NCBI GenBank assembly: GCA_964462945.1
Contig: CAYWZW010000013.1
Span: 16,901-80,900, forward strand
Length of the DNA stretch: 64,000 nucleotides
Origin: GCA-020343675 sp964462945
Lineage (GTDB): Bacteria > Planctomycetota > Phycisphaerae > Sedimentisphaerales > Anaerobacaceae
Reading direction: 5' to 3'
In this document: in pieces, positions 24,953 to 34,144 of the stretch
Position numbering within the stretch: the first letter of the stretch is position 1
Layout: each line of letters begins with the position of its first letter
Program-made: the position numbers and the translations under genes
Notes under the pieces: model-generated
What the model was told of the DNA's origin: nothing
The model's input: the letters and a program-made list of their open reading frames with translations, nothing else
Databases searched by the model: none

Positions 24953-26395
24953 ATGAAAAGTCATGATACAACTGCTACCTCGAAAAACACAAAGATGTCC
25001 CGGCGCGAATTTGCCGGTAAGGCTGTTGCCGCTACGGCTGTGTTTGCCGTTGTTCCCCGCTACGTGCTGGGGCGCAGCGGCTACACGCCGCCGAGCGAAA
25101 AGCTCAACGTCGCAATCATCGGTACCGGCGGCCAGGGGACGCAAAATATCAAGGCGCTGCTTGGGCACTCGGATGTCCAGGTAATGGCGATTTGCGATGT
25201 CAACGGGCAGTCCGATTACAGCCGCTTCTATTACGGGGGCACAGCGGGAAGAAAGCCGGCCCAGGAACTCATTGAGAAACATTACGCCGGTCAGAAGTCA
25301 ACCGCCCAGTACAAGGGTTGTGCCTGCTACGTTGATTTCCGCGAAATGCTCGAAAAAGAGAAAGGCATTGATGCCGTGCTCGTGGCCACGCCGGACCACG
25401 TCCATGCCGCAGCGACAATGGCGGCGATCAAGCACGGCAAGCACGTCTATTGCGAAAAGCCTCTGACGCACTCGATCTACGAAGCCCGCAAAATCACCGA
25501 AGCGGCGCGCCAAGCTAAAGTTGCCACTCAGATGGGCAACCAGGGGCATAGCGGCGAAGAGATTCGGCTTACCGTCGAATGGATACGGGACGGAGCCATC
25601 GGCGACGTTCGTGAGGTACATTCCTGGAGCCACACGGGGGTTGACTGGGGAGGGTATCGAACATCCCGGCCCGAAGACACGCCGCCGGTGCCGCCCGGAT
25701 TGAACTGGGATTTGTGGCTTGGTCCGGCGCCGTACAGGCCGTACCACCCGGCGTACGCGCCGTACAACTGGCGCGGCTGGTGGGATTTTGGAACGGGGGC
25801 GATAGGCGATATGGCCTGCCATAACATGGACCCTGCTTTCTGGGCATTGGACCTGGGGCATCCCACGAGTGTTGAGGCCAGCTCCACGGGAATCAATCCT
25901 GAGACGACGCCGTTTGGGTCTATCGTCCATTATCAGTTTCCCGCCCGCGGAAGTATGCCGCCGGTCAAAGTGACCTGGTATGGAGGCGGGCTGATGCCGC
26001 CACGTCCGGAGGAGCTGGAGCCGGGCCGGGAATTGACCGGCAGCGGTAACGGCATTCTCTTTGTGGGTGATAAAGGCAAAATCATGTGTCCCGGCTGGGG
26101 CGGGAGCCCCCGGATCATACCCGAGTCCAAGATGAAAACCTACGAGCTGCCGCCGAAGACAATTCCCAGATCCCAGGGCCACCACAGGGATTGGATTGAG
26201 GCCTGCAAGGGCGGCAAGCCGGCAAGCTCAAACTTCGATTACGCAGGCCCGATGACCGAAGTGATTCTGTTAGGCAATGTGGCTCTGCGCACCGGCAAGG
26301 AGCTGTCCTGGGACGGTCCCAATATGAAGGCAACCAACGCCCCCGAAGCCGACAAGTACATCCGCCCCGAGTATCGCAGTGGGTGGACCTTGTAG
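24953..26395 (+). CDS. Gfo/Idh/MocA family oxidoreductase with Tat leader
   Basis: ATG 24953 follows GGAGA and opens a 480-residue protein with a twin-arginine leader (MSRREFAGKAVAATAVFAVVPRYVLG). The Rossmann nucleotide loop is NVAIIGTGGQG (about 52-62), and the family lysine motif is HVYCEKPLTHS. Secreted Gfo/Idh proteins in Planctomycetota belong to a group thought to process sugars, some by NAD-dependent glycoside or sugar oxidation with the cofactor bound before Tat export. The next gene, a polysaccharide deacetylase, starts 31 bases downstream, so the two are probably co-transcribed. Confidence 0.92.
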   Translation: MKSHDTTATSKNTKMSRREFAGKAVAATAVFAVVPRYVLGRSGYTPPSEKLNVAIIGTGGQGTQNIKALLGHSDVQVMAICDVNGQSDYSRFYYGGTAGRKPAQELIEKHYAGQKSTAQYKGCACYVDFREMLEKEKGIDAVLVATPDHVHAAATMAAIKHGKHVYCEKPLTHSIYEARKITEAARQAKVATQMGNQGHSGEEIRLTVEWIRDGAIGDVREVHSWSHTGVDWGGYRTSRPEDTPPVPPGLNWDLWLGPAPYRPYHPAYAPYNWRGWWDFGTGAIGDMACHNMDPAFWALDLGHPTSVEASSTGINPETTPFGSIVHYQFPARGSMPPVKVTWYGGGLMPPRPEELEPGRELTGSGNGILFVGDKGKIMCPGWGGSPRIIPESKMKTYELPPKTIPRSQGHHRDWIEACKGGKPASSNFDYAGPMTEVILLGNVALRTGKELSWDGPNMKATNAPEADKYIRPEYRSGWTL

Positions 26396-26426
26396 TATCC
26401 GGCAGAGGGCAAAAAGGAGAGTGTCA

Positions 26427-27281
26427 ATGAGAACGATCTGCGTTTGTCTGATTCTTGCGTGTTGCTTTGTCGTTGCTGTCTCTACAGGCTGCTCGCCAGC
26501 TCGTTTGCAGGACAAAGAGCGGCCCACCCCGCAAGCACGGGAGGATTTTCGCTGGCCGCAGGGAAAACGTGCCGCCATCAGTCTGACGTTTGACGATGCG
26601 CGATTCAGTCAGATTGACCGCGGCTTGCCGATCCTGGACGAATACGGCGTCAAGGCGACTTTCTATGTCTCGCTTACCTCTTTGGAGAAGCGGCTGGATG
26701 ACTGGAAGAAAGCGGCAGCCAGCGGCCATGAAATCGGAAATCATACGCTCACGCATCCCTGCTCCGGCAATTTCCCGTTTTCGCGCGAAAGGGCCTTGGA
26801 AAACTACACGCTCGCTAAGATGCACGCCGAGCTGCGCGATGCAAGCGATAATATCGAGCGCCTGCTTGGCGTCAGGCCCGTTTCCTTTGCCTATCCCTGC
26901 GGACAGAAATTCGTGGGACGCGGACGCAACCTCAAGAGCTATGTGCCGTTAGTGGCGGAGGAGTTTCTAACGGGCCGCGGCTGGATGGACGAGTGGGCGA
27001 ACGACCCGGCCTTCTGCGATATGGCACAACTGATGGCCATGGAGCTGGACGGCAAGGACTTCGAGCAGGTCAAGCAGGTGATAGATAGAACGCTGGCGAA
27101 CGGCGGATGGCTGATTTTCTGCGGCCACGACATCGGCGACGATGGCCGCCAGACGACTCGCTCGACAACGCTCAAGGCCCTTTGCGAATACGCCCGGGAC
27201 CCCGCCAACGGCGTGTGGCTCGATAGCGTCGAAGCGATCACTCGCCATATTCTCAAGCAGCGCTCCGGCGAGGGGCGTTGA
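26427..27281 (+). CDS. Polysaccharide deacetylase (NodB fold) lipoprotein
   Basis: AAGGAGA lies before the ATG at 26427. The 284-residue product has a lipobox (AVSTGC, Cys22), so it is probably membrane-anchored. NodB motifs are LTFDDAR (catalytic Asp and metal Asp, though the second Asp is followed by Ala) and HTLTHPC (metal histidines). The late HDIGDDG segment probably supplies the last conserved residues. It should remove acetyl groups from a polysaccharide. It follows the Gfo/Idh gene in one operon. Confidence 0.88.
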   Translation: MRTICVCLILACCFVVAVSTGCSPARLQDKERPTPQAREDFRWPQGKRAAISLTFDDARFSQIDRGLPILDEYGVKATFYVSLTSLEKRLDDWKKAAASGHEIGNHTLTHPCSGNFPFSRERALENYTLAKMHAELRDASDNIERLLGVRPVSFAYPCGQKFVGRGRNLKSYVPLVAEEFLTGRGWMDEWANDPAFCDMAQLMAMELDGKDFEQVKQVIDRTLANGGWLIFCGHDIGDDGRQTTRSTTLKALCEYARDPANGVWLDSVEAITRHILKQRSGEGR

Positions 27282-27353
27282 TGACTGCGATCCTGGTCCC
27301 TCTTAACGTCCTTTTTCGCGGCCTTCTTCACGTGCCGCAGCTAAATCCTCCAA

Positions 27354-28838
27354 TTAAGCGTGGCCATAGCCTTCGAACATCGTGCGAAAATGGAAGCCGC
27401 AGATGGCCAGCGTGAGAGCCAAATGGAGATGTTGCGGCCTTCTGAGCGACCAGAAGATGAGTTTCCAATAGTGGAGCCGGCCTTCGCCTATCATTCCCAG
27501 GTGCCATATAGATTTCAGGAATGCTTTGATATCACAAAAGCGAAATCTCACTTTGTTATTCTCTCCAGGCTTGTAGTGCCGCAGAAACGTCAGGACTCGT
27601 TCATAATAGTTCCTGGGCGAATAAATCGTGCTTACTACTTTTCTATACCCTTCGAGAAGATCCTCAATCCCCATCTTGGGGATGAAGTTTATTGAGAAAT
27701 CCGTGTTATCACCCGTGGCGGCTTTCAACAGCCTGTTCTCGGTCATGAGCCTGCGGTAGAGCTTCGTTCCCCTGGGAGCATTGAGCAGTCCCACCATAGC
27801 CGTCACGACTCCGCTTTCTTGAATGAATTGAATCAGACCGTCGAAAACGGATGTCTTATCGCTGTCGAAGCCCAGAATAAACCCCGCCTGGACCTGCATG
27901 CCGGACCGCTGGATCTTCTTGACACAGGCCACTAAATCACGGCCTTTGTTCTGGACTTTATTGCATTCGCTCAGGCTGTCCTCATTCGGCGTTTCAATCC
28001 CCACGAACACACAGTCGAAACCGGCTTTAACCATCAACTGCATCAATTCTTCGTCGTCTGCCAGATTGATGGATGCCTGCGTATTGAACGAAAACGGGTA
28101 TTGCCTGTTTTCCATCCAGCCTATGATAGCGGGAAGCAATTCTGTCTTTAGACGCGCCTTATTTCCAATGAAGTTATCATCCACAAAGAACACTTCGCCC
28201 CGCCAGCCAAGAGAGTACAGACTCTCCAATTCCTCCAGAACCTGATCTGTAGTCTTCGTACGAATCTGATGTCCGAAAAGCGTCGTAACATCACAGAAAT
28301 CGCAATCGAAAGGACACCCCCGTGAATACTGGATGCACATCAATGCGTATTTCTTCGGGTTGACCAGGTTCCAAAGGGGGATCGGGGTCTGGCGCAAATC
28401 CGCCTTCTCGTGTGTGTTGTACAATTTCCTGGGAGAACCTTCCTGGAGGTCTTTTATGAACAGCGGTAAAGTCAGCTCGGCCTCTTTGAGCACTAAGTGA
28501 TCCACATGTACGTACTGTTCCGGAACGCTGGTAAAAAGAGGGCCGCCCGCCACGACTTTGGTTCCGATTTTCCTGCACCGATCAATCACCTGGTCGGCGG
28601 ATTTTTGCTGGATGACCATAGCCGTAACGAACACATAATCAGCCCACTCAATGTCTCGATTTCGCAATTTTGTTGTGGTCATATCGACCAACTTTGTTTC
28701 CCAGTTTCGGGGTAGCATGGCAGCCACCGTCATTAGTCCCAGAGGCGGCAGAAACGACTTTTTCGAGATGAACTTCAAGGCGTTTTTGAAACTCCAGAAA
28801 GTCAGTGGGATGTCCGGATTGACCAGAAGTATCTTCAT
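27354..28838 (-). CDS. B12-binding radical SAM protein (DUF4070-type C-terminus)
   Basis: The 494-residue protein begins with a cobalamin-binding domain (MKILLVNPDIPLTFWSFKNAL..., PPLGLMTVAAMLP, VVAGGPLFTSVPEQ). Its radical SAM core has GCPFDCDFC (Cys175, Cys179, Cys182) and FVDDNFIGNK. The C-terminal part (about 360-470, IYSPRNYYERVLTFLRHYKP) resembles DUF4070, as in hopanoid C-2 methylase relatives. It probably catalyses a methylation or rearrangement on a lipid or natural product. AGGAG lies 7 bases before the ATG. It converges with the deacetylase gene and has no obvious pathway partner. Confidence 0.88.
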   Translation of the reverse strand: MKILLVNPDIPLTFWSFKNALKFISKKSFLPPLGLMTVAAMLPRNWETKLVDMTTTKLRNRDIEWADYVFVTAMVIQQKSADQVIDRCRKIGTKVVAGGPLFTSVPEQYVHVDHLVLKEAELTLPLFIKDLQEGSPRKLYNTHEKADLRQTPIPLWNLVNPKKYALMCIQYSRGCPFDCDFCDVTTLFGHQIRTKTTDQVLEELESLYSLGWRGEVFFVDDNFIGNKARLKTELLPAIIGWMENRQYPFSFNTQASINLADDEELMQLMVKAGFDCVFVGIETPNEDSLSECNKVQNKGRDLVACVKKIQRSGMQVQAGFILGFDSDKTSVFDGLIQFIQESGVVTAMVGLLNAPRGTKLYRRLMTENRLLKAATGDNTDFSINFIPKMGIEDLLEGYRKVVSTIYSPRNYYERVLTFLRHYKPGENNKVRFRFCDIKAFLKSIWHLGMIGEGRLHYWKLIFWSLRRPQHLHLALTLAICGFHFRTMFEGYGHA

Positions 28839-29308
28839 AATCGCGCTCCTATGTCTAAAGGCGCATCACGAGTAGAGGTGGGTAATCGGGAGGTTCGTTG
28901 CGATTTATCTGAATCAGCAGGAGGCGAAAGATGCGATCAGGCCACTTGTCAGGATGGGTCGATAGGTATCAGAATCTCACTGGTTGTAAGTGTGATGTCG
29001 CAATCGACAAATCTTCGCATCTAGCTTTTTTTTCAAATTCGCTTAAACCGGCCTTATACTGCCTTACTCAGGCTTCTAATAATAGAATAGCCAACTAACT
29101 GTTATTTCTATCGGCTTTCGTGCCAAGTATTATATACGAAACATCCGAGATTTGAAGCAAAAAGCCGAGTTTTGCTGGGATTTCCACTGGTACATTCTCT
29201 GGTTTTAGAGTGAGGGCATACGTTCAAAGGCTGGCCGCAGAGATATGCGAATCGGTCCACCTGCAGCGTACCACTTGACAGAATGGTCAAACGACGAGGC
29301 CCGAGATA
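28839..29308. other. Intergenic region, no gene seen
   Basis: About 470 bases lie between the stop of the last prepilin gene and the start of the radical SAM gene. The sequence is AT-richer than its neighbours, with a T8 run near 29026. Short open frames here show no start signals or family resemblance. It must hold the radical SAM promoter, but I cannot place it with confidence. Confidence 0.5.
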
Positions 29309-30091
29309 CTACCACTTCGGTATCGGTGGCCCGCTCGGCCAGCTCAAGATAAACGTATTGCCGGCCGGATACGCCGAGACGACCTCGACGTGCGAATCGA
29401 CAAACACGGCATTGGCCGTGCCCTTTTCCAGGTCTCCGCCGGGGGGATTGTGGTACGTCGCGAAGCAATCCGTGTTGTTCGGGGGCGTGGAACGCAAGTT
29501 GTTATCATTGATTCCCGCGCCGCTAAGACCCGGAATCGCTCGCGTATTCTCCTCAGAGAAAAAGAATACGCGCGACGGGTTCACGACCTGCGATTCCTTC
29601 CGGATTTTCTCCATGTTCGTGCGATATTGTGAAGGCACTGCGCCCCACGCGTCGCCGTTGAGGTATGAATTCATGCAGTAGCTATATTGAGGTTCGAGCG
29701 GAATGGTTACACCATTACAACGAGGGCAGCCCATTATTTTGGCCACAACGTTGAACGTAGGACACAGGTGGATATCTTTGTCCTTCAGATAAGGCCACAT
29801 GGGGCCGGCAAGATCCGGGTTCTGGTTGAGATTCTTGCTCTTATCGTGCCATCGGCACCCTGTGCCCCCGTCTTTGTAGAGCCAGGAGAATGAATACGGG
29901 AAGCTGCCGTCATTTTCGTCTAAGTACATCCTGCCCGCTATGCCGTAGTTCTTCATGTTGTTGCGGCAGACAATTGTCTGGGCCTGCTTCTTCACCCGCT
30001 GCAAAGCAGGCATCAAGATAGCCATCAGCAGCGCTATGATGGCAATAACGACTAACAGTTCAATGAGGGTAAATGCTCTTCTTCTTTTCAT
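29309..30091 (-). CDS. Prepilin-like (type II secretion/pseudopilin) protein, paralogue 1
   Basis: The 260-residue protein has the prepilin leader RRRAFTLIELLVVIAIIALLMAILMPALQ, cleaved before Phe by prepilin peptidase and methylated. A globular C-terminal domain carries conserved FADGH-like AVFVDSHVE near its end. This architecture is expanded in Planctomycetota. The ATG follows GGGAG. It starts 20 bases after paralogue 2 (30112-30888), shares over half its residues with it, and is probably co-transcribed. Confidence 0.92.
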   Translation of the reverse strand: MKRRRAFTLIELLVVIAIIALLMAILMPALQRVKKQAQTIVCRNNMKNYGIAGRMYLDENDGSFPYSFSWLYKDGGTGCRWHDKSKNLNQNPDLAGPMWPYLKDKDIHLCPTFNVVAKIMGCPRCNGVTIPLEPQYSYCMNSYLNGDAWGAVPSQYRTNMEKIRKESQVVNPSRVFFFSEENTRAIPGLSGAGINDNNLRSTPPNNTDCFATYHNPPGGDLEKGTANAVFVDSHVEVVSAYPAGNTFILSWPSGPPIPKW

Positions 30092-30111
30092 GATAATACT
30101 CCCACAAGATC

Positions 30112-30888
30112 TTACCAGTCCGGTATGGGCGGGCCGCTCGGCCAGCTTAATATAAAAGTATTGGGCCTCGGACGTGCTGAGACCTGTTCGACGTGCGAAT
30201 CAACAAAAACCGCATTGGCAAAACCCATGTTCAGGTCCCCGCCCGGAGCATTATGGTAGGTAGCAAAGCAATCTGTGTTGCCGGGAGGTGTGGAACGTAA
30301 ATTGTTGTCATTGACCGCAGCTCCGCTAAGGCCCGGAATGGCCCACGTGTTCTCCTCCGAGAAGAAGAATACGCGCGACGGATTCTTTACCTGGCCTTCC
30401 TTGCGGATTTTCTCCATGTTGGTGCGAAACTGCGCGGGTACGGCACCCCATGCGTCGCCGTTGAGGTAGGAATTCATCTCGTAACTATATTGAGGTTCGA
30501 AGGGAATTGACTCATTGGAATGGCCTCCCACCATTCTGGCAACGACGTCGAATTCCGGACACAAGTGAATGTCCTGGTCCTTCAGATAAGGCCAAAGTTC
30601 GCCACCAAGCTCCGGGTGCGCGTCGAGATTCTTGCTTGAATCGTGCCATCGGTGCCCTCTGCCGCCGTCTTTGTAGAGCCAGGTGAATGAATAAGGAAAA
30701 GAATACTCATTATCGTCTAAGTACAACCTCGCCGCCAATCCGTACTGATTCAAATTGGTCCTACAAATCATGTTCTTTGCCTGCTTTTTCACCCGCTGCA
30801 GCGCCGGCATCAAAATGGCCAGCAGGATGGCAATGACGGCGATGACGACCAACAGCTCGATCAGGGTGAATGCTCTTCTCTTTTCCAT
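30112..30888 (-). CDS. Prepilin-like (pseudopilin) protein, paralogue 2
   Basis: The 258-residue product starts MEKRRAFTLIELLVVIAVIAILLAILMPALQRVKKQAKNM and ends with the same AVFVDSHVEQVSARPRPNTFILSWPSGPPIP block as paralogue 1. ATG 30888 follows GGAG by 9 bases. A promoter at 30936-30964 and a 17-bp palindrome lie just upstream. The near-identical length and order of blocks in paralogues 1 and 2 indicate a recent tandem duplication. Confidence 0.92.
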   Translation of the reverse strand: MEKRRAFTLIELLVVIAVIAILLAILMPALQRVKKQAKNMICRTNLNQYGLAARLYLDDNEYSFPYSFTWLYKDGGRGHRWHDSSKNLDAHPELGGELWPYLKDQDIHLCPEFDVVARMVGGHSNESIPFEPQYSYEMNSYLNGDAWGAVPAQFRTNMEKIRKEGQVKNPSRVFFFSEENTWAIPGLSGAAVNDNNLRSTPPGNTDCFATYHNAPGGDLNMGFANAVFVDSHVEQVSARPRPNTFILSWPSGPPIPDW

Positions 30889-30935
30889 GATAGGACACTC
30901 CACTATTTGTTCAGAAAACTCCCGAACAAATATCA

Positions 30936-30964
30936 AGGCTACACTCTTGAGGCCTGGCAGTCAA
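30936..30964 (-). promoter_or_regulatory. Promoter of the pilin 2-pilin 1 operon
   Basis: On the minus strand TTGACT (30959-30964) and TAGCCT (30936-30941) are 17 bases apart. Pilin 3 has the same arrangement (TTGACT, 17, TAGTCT), which supports both. Confidence 0.6.
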
Positions 30965-30967
30965 GAG

Positions 30968-30984
30968 AAAAATCGGCGATTTTT
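30968..30984. promoter_or_regulatory. Palindrome AAAAATCGGCGATTTTT upstream of pilin promoter
   Basis: A perfect 8+1+8 palindrome sits 3 bases upstream of the -35 box, with a half-site (AAAAATCG) at 31000-31007. It is a candidate operator; a 15-bp version lies at 14284-14298. Confidence 0.5.
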
Positions 30985-31109
30985 CCACATTCAGGAACGA
31001 AAAATCGCTTGCCAGGAAATTTGGTCGCGCCCCCACGCAGTGCGCCAGGGGTGTTGAGAAGGTAGAAGTCCTGTTACTTGATTCCATTTTCTCCTGCCGA
31101 ATGATTTTT

Positions 31110-31922
31110 TTAGCGGGCGGGATTGTAGCCGCGGCGCATGAATTCCAGGTCGTCGGTACCGTCGGTGACGGGCCATCGGATGCAATCAGGATAGTCCACG
31201 TATGTCATTTCCAGAGTACTCTTCTGCTTCCACTTGTGCTTGACGGCGTGGCCGTCGGAGAAGGCCAGCACGCTGAGTTGCCCGTGCCGTACGACAATCG
31301 GGTCCCACCATCGATTCCCTTGCTTCTCCAGGTTCCAGGACCCCCAGTTCCAGCCGCCCACGTCGGTTTTCTCCTCAAGGAATACGTACTTGATGCCTGG
31401 ATTCTTGATCTCCGTGAGCTTCTTGTAGGAGGGGTATCCCCACTGTTGCGTCAGCCAACTATTAGCCCCGGTGCCGACGTCACCGTTCATGCCGCCAGGA
31501 ATGCCGTAGCTGCGATGCGTCAACTCGGTGCGGTGCCTGCGGTCGCCTGGGCAGTGATAGAGATCGACATCCAGCACGTAGGGGAACAGGGCCCCGCGTT
31601 CGCAGCCGCGTTTGTCATCTTCCAGAGTGGCCGCATCCCCCGCGACCACGGTACCGCCCTCGGTCTGCGGCAACTGGATCCAGTCATAGCCCCGGCTGGG
31701 CGAGGAGGAATGCCCATCGTGGCCTCCGACGAGCTTATCGTCGTTGTCCTGGGCGTACATGATCCAGGCCAGCACGAGCTGGTGCTGATTAGAGAGGCAC
31801 ACACTGCCCGCCGCCTGTCTCCTGATTCTCTGCAAGGCGGGCATCATAATACCCATCAGCAGCGCGATGATGGCAATAACGACCAACAGCTCAATGAGGG
31901 TGAATGCTTTCCGTCTTTCCGT
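31110..31922 (-). CDS. Prepilin-like protein, paralogue 3, with probable ACG start
   Basis: The leader is ERRKAFTLIELLVVIAIIALLMGIMMPALQ, and the end carries VLAFSDGHAVKHKW, the FxDGH motif of this family. There is no ATG near the leader. Aligned with the other two pilins, GGAG-N8/9-ATC-ATG is GGAG-N9-ATC-ACG here, so ACG at 31920-31922 occupies the start position. The only other option is a GTG at 31937 that overlaps the putative ribosome site. The globular domain differs from paralogues 1 and 2. It has its own promoter at 31972-32000. Confidence 0.85.
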   Translation of the reverse strand, partial: TERRKAFTLIELLVVIAIIALLMGIMMPALQRIRRQAAGSVCLSNQHQLVLAWIMYAQDNDDKLVGGHDGHSSSPSRGYDWIQLPQTEGGTVVAGDAATLEDDKRGCERGALFPYVLDVDLYHCPGDRRHRTELTHRSYGIPGGMNGDVGTGANSWLTQQWGYPSYKKLTEIKNPGIKYVFLEEKTDVGGWNWGSWNLEKQGNRWWDPIVVRHGQLSVLAFSDGHAVKHKWKQKSTLEMTYVDYPDCIRWPVTDGTDDLEFMRRGYNPAR

Positions 31923-31971
31923 GATGTGACACTCCACTTCATAACTTCAGGAACCCGCCGAACTGACGTTT

Positions 31972-32000
31972 AGACTACAGTCCTGGAGCTTGGAAGTCAA
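31972..32000 (-). promoter_or_regulatory. Promoter of pilin 3
   Basis: On the minus strand TTGACT (31995-32000) and TAGTCT (31972-31977) are 17 bases apart. The upstream AAGATCGGCGTTTAT (from about 32005) is a decayed version of the palindrome at 30968. Confidence 0.6.
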
Positions 32001-32053
32001 GAGAAAGATCGGCGTTTATCCCGGCCTCCCGGCCTGGCCGCCGCCAGAAATCC

Positions 32054-33721
32054 TCAATCACCCCAGAATTCGGCGGCCTGGCGGGCGATATCCTGGTATT
32101 TCTGCCTTGCCTGCTGGTAGAGGGCCTGGACTTGCGAGCGTTCTGTGTCGGTTTTGTAGCGGCCCGGCTTATCGGCTACCTGCAGCAGGCGGTCGATCCA
32201 GCGGATCATGTATTCGGCGTTGGCTTTTGACGCGGTAGGTTTGCCGTCCACCGTGATATAGACCGGGCTGGTATGCGCCTGGCGAAGATGCCCGTCGGGG
32301 CCGGTAAATATCGCTCGGGCGGCGACCCAGCCGCTGCGCTGAGGCTCGAAGGCCGACACGATCAACTCCTCAAGGACCGGTGAAGGCGAACGGCTTTTCA
32401 AGTCGAGCTTCTTAATTACCTTCGCATTGGCGATAAGTTCCAGCGAATCGACCGGCTGGATGCTCCGCAGCTCGGCTCTTACCGAGATGGGCTTGCCCGC
32501 CACACGGTCGGCGGGTTTGCCGGCATTCATCGAATAGCGGATTTGCGACCCGCAGCCCAGGCCGTCGGCGGTCAGCGTGAGGATGGGACCGCTGGTTGCG
32601 AATGTGCGGCCGGCATGAATCGCGTCGAGATAGTTAGCTTCGGTCAGGGGGCCGTCCAGCTTGGCATACGTCCTGCTATAGCCCAGCGGCACCGGCATCA
32701 CCCCCATCGCCGAGCCGCCGGTCGCGGCCAGCTTAAATCCACAGTTCAGAAATCGGTAGTAGGTCGAATTTGTCCGGTGGAAAAGTTCATCCTGCCCCCA
32801 ATCGTTCTGCCCATCTTCAATGTCAGCGCCGGCCATTCCCCAACCGATGGGTATAGTCGCCTCCCTGTGGTAGTGGTTGTGACAGACCTGGACCGAATCG
32901 AATAATCCCAACGCCGCGCCGACCACGTTCTCGCCCCATATCGGCTTGTCGGTATCGATAACGCAGTGCGGCGAGTGTCTTTTTGCTTCCCGGCCTAAAA
33001 CGGCGTCGCAGGGATAGCGGTTGTTGCCCAACGGCATCTTGACAGGTTTGGTCAGCCCGAACATCAGCAGGGCGCCCGTCGATTCGAATACCTCTCCGCC
33101 GATCCGCTCGATCTCCTGGTTGCGAAACGTCACCACGTGAGTTGCATCGGCATGGATACTGGAATCGCCCGGCCAATCGGGCCAGGCGCCACCCGGCGGG
33201 TTTGCTTTCTGGTGGTTCCACAGAGTCGAGATCGGCTCAAAGTTGATATCGTCGGCCAGGGCCAGTTGCTTGAGGACCCGCAAATCACCCAGGCCGAAGT
33301 GACAGTGCATGTCCGCAGAGTACCAGCCCTCCGCGCATAAGTTGACCCGTCGCTCTAAGGTGATAGCGACGTTAGTCGTCTGAGCAGGCTGTACGACGAT
33401 CTCTTTGTCAACGGGCCGGTACTCTTTGCCTCGCTCAGCATGGATCGTGGCCTTGCCAGCGGGAGCTTCGATGACAAAAAAACCGTCGCATGAGAAACTG
33501 CGGTCCCTCGCATACGGCGTGCAAGATTCAGTGACCGGCTGAAAAAGACGCTTGTCTGCAATACTCACCCAGGCCCGGCAGGGCAGCGGAGCTTCCGAGC
33601 CGCTTTCGTGTATGGTTACTGAGATACTGCCTGTATCAGCGGCCAAGGCCGGCTGACAAGCGAGTAGCGTCCCCAGAAAAACGATCAAAGTTAGTCTTTG
33701 TCTGAACTTTGTGTTTTCCAT
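32054..33721 (-). CDS. Secreted CehA/McbA-family metallohydrolase (PHP-like)
   Basis: The 555-residue protein has a signal peptide (VFLGTLLACQPALAADTG), an N-terminal carboxypeptidase-regulatory-like sandwich (about 30-120), and a metal-dependent PHP-like domain starting at WYSADMHCHFG. Further metal ligands are probably in QVCHNHYH and the late HAGRTFATSGP segment. Such proteins hydrolyse phosphoesters or other esters, but the family is poorly defined and the substrate here is unknown. The C-terminus is a helical tail (about 500-555). Confidence 0.82.
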   Translation of the reverse strand: MENTKFRQRLTLIVFLGTLLACQPALAADTGSISVTIHESGSEAPLPCRAWVSIADKRLFQPVTESCTPYARDRSFSCDGFFVIEAPAGKATIHAERGKEYRPVDKEIVVQPAQTTNVAITLERRVNLCAEGWYSADMHCHFGLGDLRVLKQLALADDINFEPISTLWNHQKANPPGGAWPDWPGDSSIHADATHVVTFRNQEIERIGGEVFESTGALLMFGLTKPVKMPLGNNRYPCDAVLGREAKRHSPHCVIDTDKPIWGENVVGAALGLFDSVQVCHNHYHREATIPIGWGMAGADIEDGQNDWGQDELFHRTNSTYYRFLNCGFKLAATGGSAMGVMPVPLGYSRTYAKLDGPLTEANYLDAIHAGRTFATSGPILTLTADGLGCGSQIRYSMNAGKPADRVAGKPISVRAELRSIQPVDSLELIANAKVIKKLDLKSRSPSPVLEELIVSAFEPQRSGWVAARAIFTGPDGHLRQAHTSPVYITVDGKPTASKANAEYMIRWIDRLLQVADKPGRYKTDTERSQVQALYQQARQKYQDIARQAAEFWGD

Positions 33722-33851
33722 GTTCCCATTGTAACCGATGGGATGCTCGGAGCAACACGTTCTTGTCGCCAGAAATATTCAACCGCGGACGCCGTCCCGA
33801 GCGCTCCCGAGGGATCTATGACTCAACAGCTACATTTCTTCGATTTTGTGG

Positions 33852-33881
33852 TTGACGTGAACGTAAATCATCTGTTACAAT
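33852..33881 (+). promoter_or_regulatory. Sigma-70-type promoter upstream of the GLUG gene
   Basis: TTGACG (33852-33857) and TACAAT (33876-33881) are 18 bases apart. The leader to 34145 would be about 255 bases. Confidence 0.5.
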
Positions 33882-34068
33882 GAACATGAGCAACTACGGA
33901 GTTGCTGTCTTTTCGCTTCAATTCGTGTCGTTCATTAGAGCAATTGCAAGGCGAGCCGTTTGTTCTATGGCCCTTAAGGTGGGCACAGGAGGTCGGGAAA
34001 ACATGACGACGGCGAGAAGTTCAGGAATTTGGCGGGCAATCCCTTGCCCCATCGCATCGCGTAGCTTG

Positions 34069-34100
34069 TTATCAGCGTTTATCTGCGTTCATCAGCGGTT
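34069..34100. repeat. 32-bp intergenic repeat, half-element
   Basis: It ends in GTTCATCAGCGGTT and matches 37566-37597 with few mismatches. The second site also carries the inverted partner arm. Confidence 0.6.
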
Positions 34101-34144
34101 TCATAAGTGATTGCGGTTTACCTCAGCATTGGAGGATATGGACC

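Larger units (their letters stand above)
33722..34144. other. Upstream region of the GLUG gene
   Basis: No convincing gene is seen. It contains a promoter-like pair at 33852-33881 and a 32-bp repeat at 34069-34100 that recurs at 37566-37597, on the other side of the GLUG gene. A 76-codon frame from 33880 has no family features and looks incidental. Confidence 0.55.

Noticed and set aside
33880..34110. 76-codon frame just after a promoter-like sequence
   Set aside because: No ribosome site or family features, and its start overlaps the predicted -10 region of the promoter.
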